Positions 30,424 to 40,740 of a stretch of DNA of 64,000 nucleotides are shown here, piece after piece. The first letter of the stretch is position 1. Each line of letters starts with the position of its first letter. The DNA is taken from positions 1,922,001 to 1,986,000 of the forward strand of contig NZ_VCIA01000001.1 in NCBI RefSeq assembly GCF_005887555.1, given 5' to 3'. Made by a program: the position numbers and the translations under genes. The DNA comes from Lentibacillus cibarius. GTDB lineage: Bacteria; Bacillota; Bacilli; Bacillales; Amphibacillaceae. The notes under the pieces were generated by a model that searched no databases, was not told the DNA's origin, and worked only from the letters and a program-made list of their open reading frames with translations.

Positions 30424-32115
30424 ATGAGCTATCAGGCATTATACCGTGTATGGCGGCCAAGACAATTTCAGGATGTTGTCGGACAAACCCATATTACCAG
30501 AACATTACAAAATGCCATTGTGCAGCAAAAATTTTCACATGCCTACATCTTTTCCGGCCCCCGAGGAACCGGCAAAACAAGTGCGGCTAAGATTTTTGCG
30601 AAAACAATCAATTGTGAGAGAGCGCCTGTTCAAGAACCTTGTAACGAATGTGCTGCCTGCCAAGGTATTCAAGATGGCTCGATTTCCGATATCATCGAAA
30701 TGGATGCTGCGTCGAATACAAGTGTTGAGGATATACGAGAAATACGCGACAAAGTAAAATACGCTTCAAGCACTGTTCCTTTCAAAGTGTATATCATTGA
30801 TGAAGTGCACATGATTTCTACAAGTGCGTTTAATGCACTGCTGAAGACATTGGAAGAGCCACCGAATCATGTCGTGTTCATTCTCGCAACAACCGAGCCT
30901 CACAAAATTCCGCTGACCGTTGCATCAAGGTGTCAGCGTTTTGATTTCAAGCCGATTACTAGCAAAACAATCGTTGAACGTATGCATACGGTTGTCGAAG
31001 CAGAAAATATAACTGTATCATCTGAAGCACTAGAAACTATTGCATTGGCAGCTGAAGGTGGTATGCGCGATGCATTAAGCATTCTTGATCAGGCTATTTC
31101 GTACAGTGATGAGCGTGTCGAACTGGAAGATGTTCTAGCTGTCACAGGTGGTGTGGCACAGGGACTTTTAACAGATATTGTGCAGTCGATGCACGAGCGC
31201 AATGTACAGAAGGCTTTGTCTTTGCTTGATGATTTGATTAAAAATGGTAAAGACCCGGCACGCTTTGTGTATGATCTCATCTATTTTTTACGAGATTTGC
31301 TGCTATATAAAAGTGCCCCCTCTTTGGAAGGCATTCTCGAACGGGCGATGGTGGATGATTATTTCAAACAGCTTGCCGAAGATGTTTCCAACGACTGGAT
31401 TCAAGGGGCAATTACCCACCTGAATCAGTGCCAACAGGAAATAAAATGGACGAACAGCCCGAAAGTGTTTATTGAAATTGCGCTTCTGACCGTTGCTAAT
31501 AAACAGGAACATCAGGCTTCTGAAGCAAACGGTGGAGATGCAACGGACGTCACAAAGCTAGTAAATAGACTGGAACAACTGGAAAAGGAATTGGCTATGC
31601 TAAAAGAAGCACCGCCAGAAGCAAAGCAACCGTCTCAGCAAAATGAGCCAAAGCGTCCGAAACCAAGATCATCCAAAAACAGTTATAACGTACCATATGA
31701 TAAAATCCGGCGCGTGCTAGATGCAGCTGAACGGCCACTTTTAAAAGAAGTGCAGTCGCAATGGGCTTCCTTTTTATCGCAATTGAAATCAACCAGTGCC
31801 CCTGCTCATGCAACAATCCAGGACAGTAAGCCGGCAGCTGCATCGCAGGAGGCACTGGTCGTCCAATTTAAATATGAAATTCATTGTTCTCTTTTCCTCG
31901 ATAATCAGCATACGGCTGAATCCGTTTTAAAAAATGCCACAGGAAGGGATTGGACAATTATACCAATTCCAGTGAATGACTGGCAGCAATTGCGCAATGA
32001 ATATATAAATAAGCAAGAGAAATCCTCTACAGAAGAAACGAGTCAAGCGAAGGATCCATTGGTTGAAGAAGCCAGGAAGCTTGTTGGCGATGACCTTTTG
32101 GAAATCCATGACTAA
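30424..32115 (+). CDS. dnaX: DNA polymerase III subunits gamma/tau
   Basis: DnaX is the motor of the clamp loader and links it to the polymerase. The AAA+ part has Walker [13 protein letters not shown] near 45, the zinc Cys cluster [16 protein letters not shown], Walker B IIDEVHM and sensor SRCQRFDF. A collar domain follows, then a charged tau-specific tail from about residue 365. At 563 residues it matches Bacillus. ebfC follows closely, then recR, the usual order. Confidence 0.96.
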   Translation: MSYQALYRVWRPRQFQDVVGQTHITRTLQNAIVQQKFSHAYIFSGPRGTGKTSAAKIFAKTINCERAPVQEPCNECAACQGIQDGSISDIIEMDAASNTSVEDIREIRDKVKYASSTVPFKVYIIDEVHMISTSAFNALLKTLEEPPNHVVFILATTEPHKIPLTVASRCQRFDFKPITSKTIVERMHTVVEAENITVSSEALETIALAAEGGMRDALSILDQAISYSDERVELEDVLAVTGGVAQGLLTDIVQSMHERNVQKALSLLDDLIKNGKDPARFVYDLIYFLRDLLLYKSAPSLEGILERAMVDDYFKQLAEDVSNDWIQGAITHLNQCQQEIKWTNSPKVFIEIALLTVANKQEHQASEANGGDATDVTKLVNRLEQLEKELAMLKEAPPEAKQPSQQNEPKRPKPRSSKNSYNVPYDKIRRVLDAAERPLLKEVQSQWASFLSQLKSTSAPAHATIQDSKPAAASQEALVVQFKYEIHCSLFLDNQHTAESVLKNATGRDWTIIPIPVNDWQQLRNEYINKQEKSSTEETSQAKDPLVEEARKLVGDDLLEIHD

Positions 32116-32147
32116 ACATAGATTATATTTTTAAGGAGGCGTTTCCT

Positions 32148-32462
32148 ATGAAAGGAAATATGAATAACATGATGAAGCAGATGCAGAAGATGCAGAAAAA
32201 AATGATGAAAGCTCAGGAAGAACTGCACGAAATGACGTTTGAAGCATCAAGTGGCGGTGGAATGGTCACCGTTGTGGCAAATGGAAAAAAAGAAATAACC
32301 GATGTGCAGATTTCAGAAGAGGTTGTTGATCCGGACGATGTTGATATGCTACAGGACCTCGTTCTAGCGGCAACGAACGATGTACTTAAACAGATTGATG
32401 ATAAAACAAACGATACCATGGGCCAATTCACGAAAGGAATGAATATGCCTGGAATGTTCTAA
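32148..32462 (+). CDS. ebfC: nucleoid-associated protein EbfC/YaaK
   Basis: This YbaB/EbfC-family protein of 104 residues binds DNA as a dimer. It begins with a methionine-rich amphipathic helix ([21 protein letters not shown]) followed by the beta core with [20 protein letters not shown]. The AGGAGG site is strong. It is between dnaX and recR as expected, though a repeat-rich gap of 333 bases follows. Confidence 0.93.
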   Translation: MKGNMNNMMKQMQKMQKKMMKAQEELHEMTFEASSGGGMVTVVANGKKEITDVQISEEVVDPDDVDMLQDLVLAATNDVLKQIDDKTNDTMGQFTKGMNMPGMF

Positions 32463-32588
32463 CGTCTGAACAAATATGATGATTGACCTTGTAGAAAAGC
32501 TCCGGAATTCGCTCTGAAAGTGAGTGTGAGTTTCGAGTTTTTCCAAAAAATAAGGAAGTATAAAATTAAGGCTATATAGCTGATATCC

Positions 32589-32685
32589 AGGTAAGCCATG
32601 TCCAGCTTCGACGTTCAGGACGTACTAGTGCCGGCGTTGGCACAGGATGTGACGGTTTTGGCCTGCTGCAAGGACGCTTACGTTT
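32589..32685 (+). repeat. dispersed intergenic repeat, copy C (degraded)
   Basis: The left edge GGTAAGCCATGTCCAGCTTC differs from the consensus by a few bases. GACGTTCAGGACGT follows, and a right-edge-like GCAAGGACGCTTACG is at about 32668-32682. Confidence 0.6.
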
Positions 32686-32728
32686 TTCTCATAACGTCAG
32701 AAGGTTATAAAATATGGATGACCTTATA

Positions 32729-32778
32729 AGAAAAGCTTCGGCACTCGCTATAAGGCGAGGCGAATGCCGAGCTTTTCT
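32729..32778 (+). repeat. AAAGCTTCGGCA-type hairpin before recR
   Basis: AGAAAAGCTTCGGCA (32729-32743) pairs with TGCCGAGCTTTTCT (32765-32778) with one bulge. It ends just before the recR ribosome site. Related hairpins lie at 32491-32545 and 50161-50206. Confidence 0.6.
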
Positions 32779-32795
32779 CATAGGAGGTACAAGAG

Positions 32796-33392
32796 ATGTA
32801 TTATCCAGAACCGATTTCCAAACTGATTGACAGTTTTACAAAATTGCCAGGGATTGGACCGAAGACGGCTGTCCGGCTGGCATTTTTTGTGCTGAATATG
32901 AAAGATGATGATGTGCTGGATTTTGCTAAATCATTGGTTAATGCGAAGCGTGAATTAACCCATTGTTCCACGTGCGGGCATATTACCGACCAGGATCCGT
33001 GTGCCATTTGTCAGGATACATCAAGAGATAGCACCATTATTTGTGTTGTGCAGGATCCGAAAGATGTCATAGCCATGGAAAAAATGAAGGAATATAACGG
33101 GAAATACCATGTGCTGCATGGGGCTATCTCCCCGATGGATGGAATCGGACCCGAGGATATTAATGTCCCGGACTTAATTAATCGGCTGAAGGATGAGGGA
33201 GTGGAAGAACTGATCCTTGCGACCAATCCGAACATTGAAGGGGAAGCTACTGCGATGTATATTTCTCGCCTTGTTAAACCGTCAGGCATCAAGACGAGTC
33301 GAATTGCACATGGGCTTCCGGTCGGTGGTGACTTGGAATACGCAGATGAGGTAACCCTGTCCAAAGCTTTGGAAGGTAGGAGAGACCTCTAG
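32796..33392 (+). CDS. recR: recombination protein RecR
   Basis: RecR works with RecO and RecF to load RecA. The helix-hairpin-helix [15 protein letters not shown] is near 19-33, the Cys4 zinc finger [16 protein letters not shown] near 57-72, and the Toprim domain includes VVQDPKDV and [14 protein letters not shown]. 198 residues, the standard length. The GGAGG site is nine bases upstream. Confidence 0.96.
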   Translation: MYYPEPISKLIDSFTKLPGIGPKTAVRLAFFVLNMKDDDVLDFAKSLVNAKRELTHCSTCGHITDQDPCAICQDTSRDSTIICVVQDPKDVIAMEKMKEYNGKYHVLHGAISPMDGIGPEDINVPDLINRLKDEGVEELILATNPNIEGEATAMYISRLVKPSGIKTSRIAHGLPVGGDLEYADEVTLSKALEGRRDL

Positions 33393-33411
33393 CACACAAT
33401 CAGGTGATGAT

Positions 33412-33630
33412 ATGAACAGGAAAAAGAAAAAGCGGGAAGTAGATGAACAATTGCTTGATGCGATTGTGGAAATGGAAAGTAGCTGGAAACAAATTCAAGA
33501 AATAATAGAGAAAAGTATTGAACCGACAGAAGAAATATTTTATATGCAAAATCTGACCAGAGCAAACTACTTATTTTTATTACGTGAGGCAAAGTGGCGG
33601 AAAATCAGTGCAATTAGGTATAATAAGTAG
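33412..33630 (+). CDS. yaaL: YaaL family protein (DUF2508)
   Basis: This 72-residue highly charged protein of unknown function lies between recR and bofA in spore-forming Bacilli. Its helical text EQLLDAIVEMESSWKQIQ and the tail YFLLREAKWRKIS-like fit the family. CAGGTGAT precedes ATG 33412. A link with bofA or sporulation is suggested only by context. Confidence 0.85.
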   Translation: MNRKKKKREVDEQLLDAIVEMESSWKQIQEIIEKSIEPTEEIFYMQNLTRANYLFLLREAKWRKISAIRYNK

Positions 33631-33701
33631 ATAGTAAGTTCTTTTTTTGGACTCCTTTTCATATATAAATAGAAAGGGACAAGGAAAAGGAGTGGTTCGG
33701 A

Positions 33702-33968
33702 TTGAGTTCGACACTGGTTATATCGATAATGGTAGCATTGATTGTCATTTTATTACTTGCAGGTGCTCCTATAAAACCGATGCGTTTCATCGCAAACAGT
33801 ACGGTGAAATTAGGGATTGGGATTCTGTTCCTGTTTTTCTTTAATGTGTTCGGGGCGGCAATAGGGCTGCATATTCCAATTAATTTCTTCACAGTAGTGA
33901 TATCCGGGTTCTTAGGTTTATTCGGACTAGCTTCACTTGCTGCCATTCAATTGTTTATCATACCGTGA
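33702..33968 (+). CDS. bofA: pro-sigma-K processing inhibitor BofA
   Basis: BofA sits in the outer forespore membrane and holds the SpoIVFB protease inactive until SpoIVB signalling. The 88 residues have two or three hydrophobic segments and the conserved NSTVKLGIGILFLFFFNVFG region. TTG 33702 is the start, preceded by AAGGAAAAGGAG nine bases upstream. Confidence 0.92.
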   Translation: MSSTLVISIMVALIVILLLAGAPIKPMRFIANSTVKLGIGILFLFFFNVFGAAIGLHIPINFFTVVISGFLGLFGLASLAAIQLFIIP

Positions 33969-34103
33969 CTGCTATTTTGCGTTGATGTCTGCCACCGATG
34001 TCGGCTTTAGGGTAAAGAAAAAACCTTTGCTGCATATACTGTAACATCCTACAAATTCCAAATAATTTTCTATTAAAAATTTCAATGATTGCAAGATTAT
34101 TAT

Positions 34104-34133
34104 GTATAAGATTCGTTAGATTAGGAGATACTA
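34104..34133 (+). promoter_or_regulatory. candidate sigma-F promoter of csfB
   Basis: GTATA (34104-34108) and GGAGATACTA (34124-34133) are 15 bases apart and match the sigma-F -35 and -10 consensus well. csfB is sigma-F dependent in B. subtilis. The ribosome site follows at 34141. Confidence 0.6.
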
Positions 34134-34152
34134 AGCTAACGGAGGTGGGGAC

Positions 34153-34344
34153 ATGGAACAAAAAGTTATGACAGAACGTTGCGGTATTTGTGAAGAGGAA
34201 AAGGAACGGGGTATTCATTTGTATAAAATGTTTATTTGCCGTGAATGTGAGACGAATATGATCCAGACAGAACCACGAGAAGAAAAATACCGTTACTATT
34301 TGCAGAAGTTAAAAAATGTTAATCGGCCAACACTATATTCCTAG
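34153..34344 (+). CDS. csfB: anti-sigma-G factor Gin (CsfB)
   Basis: Gin binds sigma-G and sigma-E to delay their activity during sporulation. The 63 residues carry the paired zinc motifs CGICEEE and CRECET. A strong GGAGGTGGGG ribosome site and a sigma-F-like promoter lie upstream. It is at its conserved place after bofA; the rRNA operon found there in B. subtilis is absent. Confidence 0.92.
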   Translation: MEQKVMTERCGICEEEKERGIHLYKMFICRECETNMIQTEPREEKYRYYLQKLKNVNRPTLYS

Positions 34345-34353
34345 TAATCACTC

Positions 34354-34393
34354 GGGGTCTCCTTGCAAAAATTCTTGCAGGGGCCTTTTTTAT
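34354..34393 (+). terminator. csfB terminator
   Basis: GGGGTCTCCTTGCAA pairs imperfectly with TTGCAGGGGCC (34375-34385), followed by TTTTTT. Confidence 0.6.
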
Positions 34394-34423
34394 TGGAATA
34401 GAATATAGTCAAAGGGTGGATAA

Positions 34424-35845
34424 ATGATGAAAGCGAATCAGGCAAAAATACCATTATATGAATTATTGAAAAGAATGGCACGTTCCAATCCAATCTCCTT
34501 CCACGTTCCCGGACATAAGAACGGCAGTATTTTTCCAAAACAGGCCCGGCCATTTTTTGAATCTATTTTACCATTTGACATGACGGAGCTGACAGGTCTG
34601 GATGACTTGCATGCACCACAGGGTATTATCGCTGAAGCGCAAGATTTGGCTGCTTCTTTTTTTGGAGCTGACGATTCGTATTTTCTTGTTGGTGGTAGCA
34701 CGGCTGGAAATCTGTCAATGATCATGAGTGTTTGTTCTCCAGGGGATCAAATCATCGTACAGCGCAACAGTCACAAATCCATTATGAACGGGCTGGAATT
34801 GAGTGGCGCTCGGCCAGTGTTTGTGGCACCGGAATTTGATGATGCAAAAGGTCGCTACACTGCGCCAAGTATCCCTACAGTTCAGGAAGCACTGAGGCAG
34901 CATTCGAAAGCGAAAGCGGTCGTTCTAACGTATCCGGATTATTTTGGTGGAACATTTGCACTTAAAGAAATGATTGACCTTGCCCATGCATACCATATAC
35001 CAGTGCTTGTTGATGAGGCACATGGCGTCCATTTTTCATTGAAGGGCGGTCTTCCAGCATCTGCGCTGGAACTCGGGGCAGATGTCGTTGTCCAGTCGGC
35101 CCATAAGATGGCACCAGCGATGACGATGGGTTCCTATTTACATGTTCGGTCTTCTTTGGTTGCAGCTAGTTCTATTGCGCATTATTTGCAAATGCTGCAG
35201 TCGAGCAGTCCGTCGTATCCAATTATGGCGTCACTTGACTTGGCACGTCATTATTTGGCTAATTTAACAGCAAGGGATTTGGAATTAATTATCGAGAGTA
35301 CGACTCATGTCAGGGATATACTGGCAAATAGTGAACTGTGGGATGTCTTGTCAGCTGATGATCCGCTGAAAATCACATTGCAGGCACAACGCGGCATGAG
35401 AGGGGACATGTTGGCCCAGGCATTAGAAAAAGAAGGGGTTATCCCTGAGCTTTCTACGCATAATCAAGTTCTATTGATACACGGGCTTGCCCCCTTTACA
35501 GAAGCTGATTATGTAAAAAATGCTGTCAAAAGGATAGATGCACAATTAAAATTAACGGCGAATCATGATATAATAGATGTAGATAAATTATTTACCGAAA
35601 ACATAACAACGCTTGAGTTGGATTACCAAACGATGCAGCAGTGTCAAAGGGCTCAAGTTCCATTGCGGCAATCTGCAGGCTATATAGCGGCAGAGGCAAT
35701 TACGCCATATCCACCTGGGATTCCCATGATTCTAAAGGGTGAGCGAATTACCGAAAAACACTTAGAATTGGTGAGACAGCTACTTAAGCAGGGTATCTCT
35801 ATCCAGCATCGAGATATTTCTAGAGGTATCAGCATTTTTCAGTAA
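34424..35845 (+). CDS. yaaO: Orn/Lys/Arg decarboxylase family protein YaaO
   Basis: This PLP enzyme is of the fold-I amino acid decarboxylase group. The PLP Lys lies in VVQSAHKMAPAMTMGSYL near residue 225, with the DEAHGVHF aspartate motif upstream and the N-terminal SFHVPGHKNG signature. PYPPGIPMILKGE near the C-terminus is typical. 473 residues. YaaO's substrate is unproven; lysine or arginine decarboxylation is likely from the family. ATG 34427 is a near-equal alternative start. tmk follows after 19 bases. Confidence 0.9.
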   Translation: MMKANQAKIPLYELLKRMARSNPISFHVPGHKNGSIFPKQARPFFESILPFDMTELTGLDDLHAPQGIIAEAQDLAASFFGADDSYFLVGGSTAGNLSMIMSVCSPGDQIIVQRNSHKSIMNGLELSGARPVFVAPEFDDAKGRYTAPSIPTVQEALRQHSKAKAVVLTYPDYFGGTFALKEMIDLAHAYHIPVLVDEAHGVHFSLKGGLPASALELGADVVVQSAHKMAPAMTMGSYLHVRSSLVAASSIAHYLQMLQSSSPSYPIMASLDLARHYLANLTARDLELIIESTTHVRDILANSELWDVLSADDPLKITLQAQRGMRGDMLAQALEKEGVIPELSTHNQVLLIHGLAPFTEADYVKNAVKRIDAQLKLTANHDIIDVDKLFTENITTLELDYQTMQQCQRAQVPLRQSAGYIAAEAITPYPPGIPMILKGERITEKHLELVRQLLKQGISIQHRDISRGISIFQ

Positions 35846-35864
35846 CATAAAGGAGCAACCAGAC

Positions 35865-36841
<977 letters not shown>

Positions 36842-36869
36842 GCATAAAGAAAACTGCGGTAGTAGGAAG

Positions 36870-36931
36870 ATTGGCTAACCCATCACACGACGTGATGGGT
36901 TTAGCCTGCAAGGGCGCTTGCACCTTTGTTC
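36870..36931 (+). repeat. dispersed intergenic repeat, copy D (right half)
   Basis: It ends GCAAGGGCGCTTGCACC then TTTGTTC at 36931, directly before the yaaR ribosome site. It includes a long hairpin, GGCTAACCCATCAC (36873-36886) with GTGATGGGTTTAGCC (36891-36905). That hairpin could terminate darA transcripts. Confidence 0.65.
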
Positions 36932-36947
36932 AAAGGGGTTGATTCAC

Positions 36948-37388
36948 ATGAAGGTGAATACAGATATACAATCACAAGTCGAATCCACAACTAAAAAACA
37001 GCGAGCATCCGCCACTGGAAATCGTGCCTTTCAAAACATGGTCCAATCCCAGACACAAGTACTGAAACAGCAGGAACTGGATCGACTGATGAAGGATATA
37101 ACGGTACAAGGGGATAAACTAGCTCGATTTCGTTCCTTCCGTGACATGGTTAAATTTAAAAGGCTTGTTAAATCATTTTTAAAGAAAACGGTATACAATG
37201 GCCTTGACTTGCAGAAGTCACATGATTTCAGCATGAATGGAAAGAGTCGCAAACTCGCGATAGTGAAGGAAGTGGATGACAAATTGATTGAAATCACCGA
37301 GGACATTATGAATCAGGAAAAGAAAACAGTAGATTTACTTAATCTGATTGGAGAACTGAAAGGCCTGTTAGTCAATTTGTACACGTGA
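36948..37388 (+). CDS. yaaR: YaaR family protein (DUF327)
   Basis: This 146-residue helical charged protein lies between darA and holB in Bacillus; its function is unknown. ATG 36948 follows AAAGGGG by nine bases; the frame extends upstream through the repeat and is not used. Conserved text is FRDMVKFKRLVKSFLKKTVYNG and EITEDIMNQEKKTVDLLNLIGELKGLLV. Confidence 0.88.
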   Translation: MKVNTDIQSQVESTTKKQRASATGNRAFQNMVQSQTQVLKQQELDRLMKDITVQGDKLARFRSFRDMVKFKRLVKSFLKKTVYNGLDLQKSHDFSMNGKSRKLAIVKEVDDKLIEITEDIMNQEKKTVDLLNLIGELKGLLVNLYT

Positions 37389-37413
37389 GTTTAGAAAATG
37401 AGGGATAGGACGA

Positions 37414-38403
37414 ATGAAAACATGGTCACAAGTAGCTGAAGTTCAGCCACTAGCAAGCAAAATTATTACCAACAGCATTAACAGAGATCGCTTATCCCAT
37501 GCCTATCTTTTTCAAGGTGAACGTGGAACTGGAAAGGATGAGATTGCGCTATTACTTGCAAAGTCTATCTTTTGTCCGAATCGGTCCGGTGTCGAACCTT
37601 GTCAAGACTGTCATGCATGTAGACGGATTGACTCGGGAAACCATCCTGATGTTCATTGGATTGAGCCTGACACACAGTCCATTCGAAAAGAACAGATTGA
37701 GCACCTGCAAAAAGAATTCACCTATTCCGGACTCGAATCGGATCGGAAGTTTTATGTCATTAAGGGTGCGGAGACGCTGACTGTGAATGCAGCCAATCGA
37801 ATTCTGAAGTTCCTTGAGGAGCCAGCTACACAAACGACTGCTGTGATGCTGACAGAAAATAGCCAGGCAGTCATATCCACTATCCGTTCGCGCTGTCAAA
37901 TCATTGACTTGAAACCGCTTCACCCAAAAGCTTTTCAGAATCAGTTGATAGAGCATGGCATCAACAGGTCAACCGCTGTCTTACTAAGTGCACTAACCAA
38001 TAATCTTGATGAGGCAATTGCCTGGAGTGAGGATGACTGGTTTGCGCAGGCACGAAAACGAATGGTACAATTAATAGAAATGATTCGAGTCAATCCGAAT
38101 GATGTATTTTTGTTTCTGCACCAAGAGTGGATGCCGCATTTTAAAGAGCGTGCACAGCAGGAACAAGGATTGGATTTGCTGATGTTGGCATTTAAAGATA
38201 TATTATATTGCCATATCGACAAAGAAGAGGATTTGATCATTTTTTCGAAGGGTGATGAGAAACTCGAAAACCTGGTGATGTTCTTTTCACAGGAGAAATT
38301 GCTGGATATATTGAACAAACTACTTGATGCCAAACGCAAACTCAAACAAAATGTCAATCCGACACTTGTGATGGAACAGCTCACCGTTCAAATACAGGGG
38401 TGA
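37414..38403 (+). CDS. holB: DNA polymerase III subunit delta'
   Basis: The delta-prime subunit is the stator of the clamp loader. At 329 residues it has the AAA+ fold with a modified P-loop GERGTGKDEIAL near 28, the zinc cluster CPNRSGVEPCQDCHAC, sensor SRCQIIDL and the C-terminal collar. It pairs with dnaX. The ricT start lies at its 3' end (38400/38409). Confidence 0.94.
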   Translation: MKTWSQVAEVQPLASKIITNSINRDRLSHAYLFQGERGTGKDEIALLLAKSIFCPNRSGVEPCQDCHACRRIDSGNHPDVHWIEPDTQSIRKEQIEHLQKEFTYSGLESDRKFYVIKGAETLTVNAANRILKFLEEPATQTTAVMLTENSQAVISTIRSRCQIIDLKPLHPKAFQNQLIEHGINRSTAVLLSALTNNLDEAIAWSEDDWFAQARKRMVQLIEMIRVNPNDVFLFLHQEWMPHFKERAQQEQGLDLLMLAFKDILYCHIDKEEDLIIFSKGDEKLENLVMFFSQEKLLDILNKLLDAKRKLKQNVNPTLVMEQLTVQIQG

Positions 38404-38408
38404 TAGCA

Positions 38409-39236
38409 ATGATTGAAGTGATTGGTGTCCGTTTTAAAAAAGCGGGTAAAATATATTATTTCGACCCGGGTGACAAGGAAATAGAAACCGACAGCTATGT
38501 TGTTGTCGAAACGGTGCGCGGAATTGAATTTGGCAAGGTTGTCATTAAGAATAGACAGGTGGATGAGGAAGATGTGGTTCTTCCGCTCAAAAAAGTGATT
38601 CGGGTGGCAACAGAGGAAGATAAGCAGACAGTTGTGGAAAACCAGGAGCTTGGTGATAAAGCCATGCAAATATGCTCCGCGAAAATCAAGGAACATGAAC
38701 TGGATATGAATCTGGTCGAAGTGGAGTATACGTTTGATCGAAATAAAATTATTTTTTACTTCACGGCTGATGGTCGGGTTGATTTCCGGAATCTTGTAAG
38801 GGATTTGGCAGCAGAGTTAAAAACACGTATTGAACTACGGCAGATTGGTGTCCGTGATGAAGCAAAAATGCTCGGCGGTATCGGACCATGTGGCAGGTTG
38901 CTTTGCTGCTCCACGTTTTTGGGTGACTTTGAACCGGTATCGATTAAAATGGCGAAGGATCAAAACTTATCGCTTAATCCTGCTAAGATATCCGGATTGT
39001 GTGGACGTCTCATGTGCTGCCTGAAATACGAAAATGATGATTATGAAGCTGCCAAGCGTGAATTGCCTGATATGGGAGAGCATATTGCCACACCATATGG
39101 GCATGGGAAGGTAGTCGGGCTAAACATTGTCGAGAGGGTCATTCATATTGAAATACCGGAAAAAGAACGCACTATTGAGTATACGTTGGATGAAATGATT
39201 GATGAAGGAATCATTGCAGCACAGGCCACAGAGTAG
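38409..39236 (+). CDS. ricT: PSP1-domain protein RicT (YaaT)
   Basis: RicT is part of the RicAFT complex, which affects Spo0A phosphorylation, competence and mRNA processing with RNase Y. The PSP1 domain is near 65-160, and the iron-sulphur-ligand cysteines lie in GPCGRLLCC and GLCGRLMCCLKYE. ATG 38409 follows AGGGG, giving 275 residues as in B. subtilis. GTG 38400 would overlap holB. Confidence 0.93.
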   Translation: MIEVIGVRFKKAGKIYYFDPGDKEIETDSYVVVETVRGIEFGKVVIKNRQVDEEDVVLPLKKVIRVATEEDKQTVVENQELGDKAMQICSAKIKEHELDMNLVEVEYTFDRNKIIFYFTADGRVDFRNLVRDLAAELKTRIELRQIGVRDEAKMLGGIGPCGRLLCCSTFLGDFEPVSIKMAKDQNLSLNPAKISGLCGRLMCCLKYENDDYEAAKRELPDMGEHIATPYGHGKVVGLNIVERVIHIEIPEKERTIEYTLDEMIDEGIIAAQATE

Positions 39237-39250
39237 TGGGGTGATTAAGC

Positions 39251-39595
39251 TTGTCAAAAAGGCAGATTTTCGACCAGGTTTCAGATATGGAAACACAAAT
39301 CGGAGAACTATATGAACAGCTTGGTGATTTGAAGGGAAAGCTACGTGACCTTCTTGAAGAGAAGCACCGGCTGGAAATGGAAAATTACCATCTGCGGAAC
39401 CGTCTGGAACAAACGGAAGACGCGCCGGTACATACCGAAACTGGTAAGGATACCAAAAGCATACCAGGGGAAGGTTATGACAATCTGGCAAGACTGTATG
39501 AAGAGGGATTTCATATTTGCAATGTTCATTTTGGTACACCAAGACGGGAAGAGGATTGCCTGTTCTGTCTTGAATTCCTAAACAAAACTAAATGA
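39251..39595 (+). CDS. yabA: replication initiation control protein YabA
   Basis: YabA bridges DnaA and DnaN and prevents over-initiation. 114 residues: an N-terminal leucine-rich tetramerisation coiled coil ([20 protein letters not shown] to LEMEN) and a C-terminal zinc domain with HICNVHFG and [11 protein letters not shown] 39251 follows GGGGTGAT. It fits the dnaA and dnaN genes at the start of the window. Confidence 0.93.
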   Translation: MSKRQIFDQVSDMETQIGELYEQLGDLKGKLRDLLEEKHRLEMENYHLRNRLEQTEDAPVHTETGKDTKSIPGEGYDNLARLYEEGFHICNVHFGTPRREEDCLFCLEFLNKTK

Positions 39596-39655
39596 TTATA
39601 ATTGTCAATACGCAACTAATTGACTGAATAGATAGGCGTTTGAAACTCTTTAAGT

Positions 39656-39690
39656 AAGCTGTCTCTATACTGCAGAGGCAGCTTTTGTAT
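39656..39690 (+). terminator. yabA terminator
   Basis: AAGCTGTCTC (39656-39665) pairs with GAGGCAGCTT (39675-39684), followed by TTGTAT. Confidence 0.6.
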
Positions 39691-39713
39691 CATGGATTGA
39701 ACGGATGTGAACA

Positions 39714-40457
39714 ATGGCAGCATTAAATGATGACGAACGAATTGATTACTTACTGGCGGAAGACCATATGCATATCATTCAGAGTTCCGAGGTTTTTTCC
39801 TTTTCGCTTGATGCCGTTTTGCTGGCTCATTTCGCGTATGTGCCAATCAAAAAAGGTCATATTCTTGATTTATGCACTGGTAATGGTGTTATTCCATTAC
39901 TGCTGTCTCGGCGTACAAATGCGTCAATCGTTGGTGTTGAAATTCAAACGCGGCTTGCTGATATGGCCAAGCGTAGTGTGGAATTAAATAATCTCGATGA
40001 CCGGCTCACCATGATTCACGGTGATCTGAAGGAGATGAAGACGGAATTGGGTCATAGTACCTTTGATGTGGTTACTTGCAATCCGCCTTATTTTCCAACG
40101 CCAGCTGAAACGGAACATAACGATAATCCACATTTAACTGCTGCAAGGCATGAAGTGTACTGTACACTGGAGGATGTGGTGAAAGCCTGCAAGTTGCATG
40201 TGCGACCGGGAGGTAAGGTTGCCATGGTTCATCGCCCTGATAGACTGGTGGACATCATTTTCCTGTTTCGCCAGTACCGAATCGAACCGAAACGAGTCCG
40301 GTTCGTCTATCCGAAGTATGGAAGAGAAACTAATATGCTGTTAATTGAAGGGACTAGGGACGGCAAAGAAGGACTGACGATTTTGCCTCCATTATATATT
40401 TATCATGCAGATAACACGTATACGAAGGAAGCTGAGGGAATCATATATGGAAAATAA
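39714..40457 (+). CDS. trmN6: tRNA1(Val) (adenine37-N6)-methyltransferase (YabB)
   Basis: This class I SAM methyltransferase modifies tRNA A37 or is related to it. The SAM site [14 protein letters not shown] is near residue 50, and the catalytic NPPY ([10 protein letters not shown]) near 123. Late motif [10 protein letters not shown]. 247 residues. The GIY-YIG gene overlaps its 3' end by 11 bases. Confidence 0.88.
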   Translation: MAALNDDERIDYLLAEDHMHIIQSSEVFSFSLDAVLLAHFAYVPIKKGHILDLCTGNGVIPLLLSRRTNASIVGVEIQTRLADMAKRSVELNNLDDRLTMIHGDLKEMKTELGHSTFDVVTCNPPYFPTPAETEHNDNPHLTAARHEVYCTLEDVVKACKLHVRPGGKVAMVHRPDRLVDIIFLFRQYRIEPKRVRFVYPKYGRETNMLLIEGTRDGKEGLTILPPLYIYHADNTYTKEAEGIIYGK

Positions 40458-40740
40458 TGAACATATCGTTTATATCTTAAAATGCGGTGATGATACGTTT
40501 TACACTGGGTATACCAACGATTTGGAAAACAGGGTAAAAATGCATGAAGATGGCAAAGGTGCAAAGTATACACGGGGGCGCGGACCATTTCAGGTGGTAT
40601 TTGTTGAAAAGTTTTCAACCAAAGAGGAAGCATTACAGAAGGAATACCAAGTGAAACAGCTACCCCGTAAGGAAAAAGTGAAACTGATTAGGGAGAAGCT
40701 GAAAGAAGTGATGCAATATGCAAATTCAGAGGAGTTTTGA
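40447..40740 (+). CDS. yazA: GIY-YIG domain protein YazA
   Basis: This small GIY-YIG nuclease-fold protein is of the UPF0213 type, with no proven substrate. [16 protein letters not shown] carries the YI..TGYT core, with [12 protein letters not shown] and the C-terminal [16 protein letters not shown] 40447 follows GAGGGA. 97 residues. It overlaps trmN6 by 11 bases and rsmI by 23, one transcription unit. Confidence 0.88.
   Translation: MENNEHIVYILKCGDDTFYTGYTNDLENRVKMHEDGKGAKYTRGRGPFQVVFVEKFSTKEEALQKEYQVKQLPRKEKVKLIREKLKEVMQYANSEEF

Larger units (their letters stand above)
32463..32795. other. ebfC-recR intergenic region with repeats and hairpins
   Basis: This 333-base gap is unusually long for this operon. 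It contains a degraded dispersed repeat (copy C) and two AAAGCT-type hairpins (32491-32545 and 32729-32778). No promoter was clearly seen. Confidence 0.6.
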
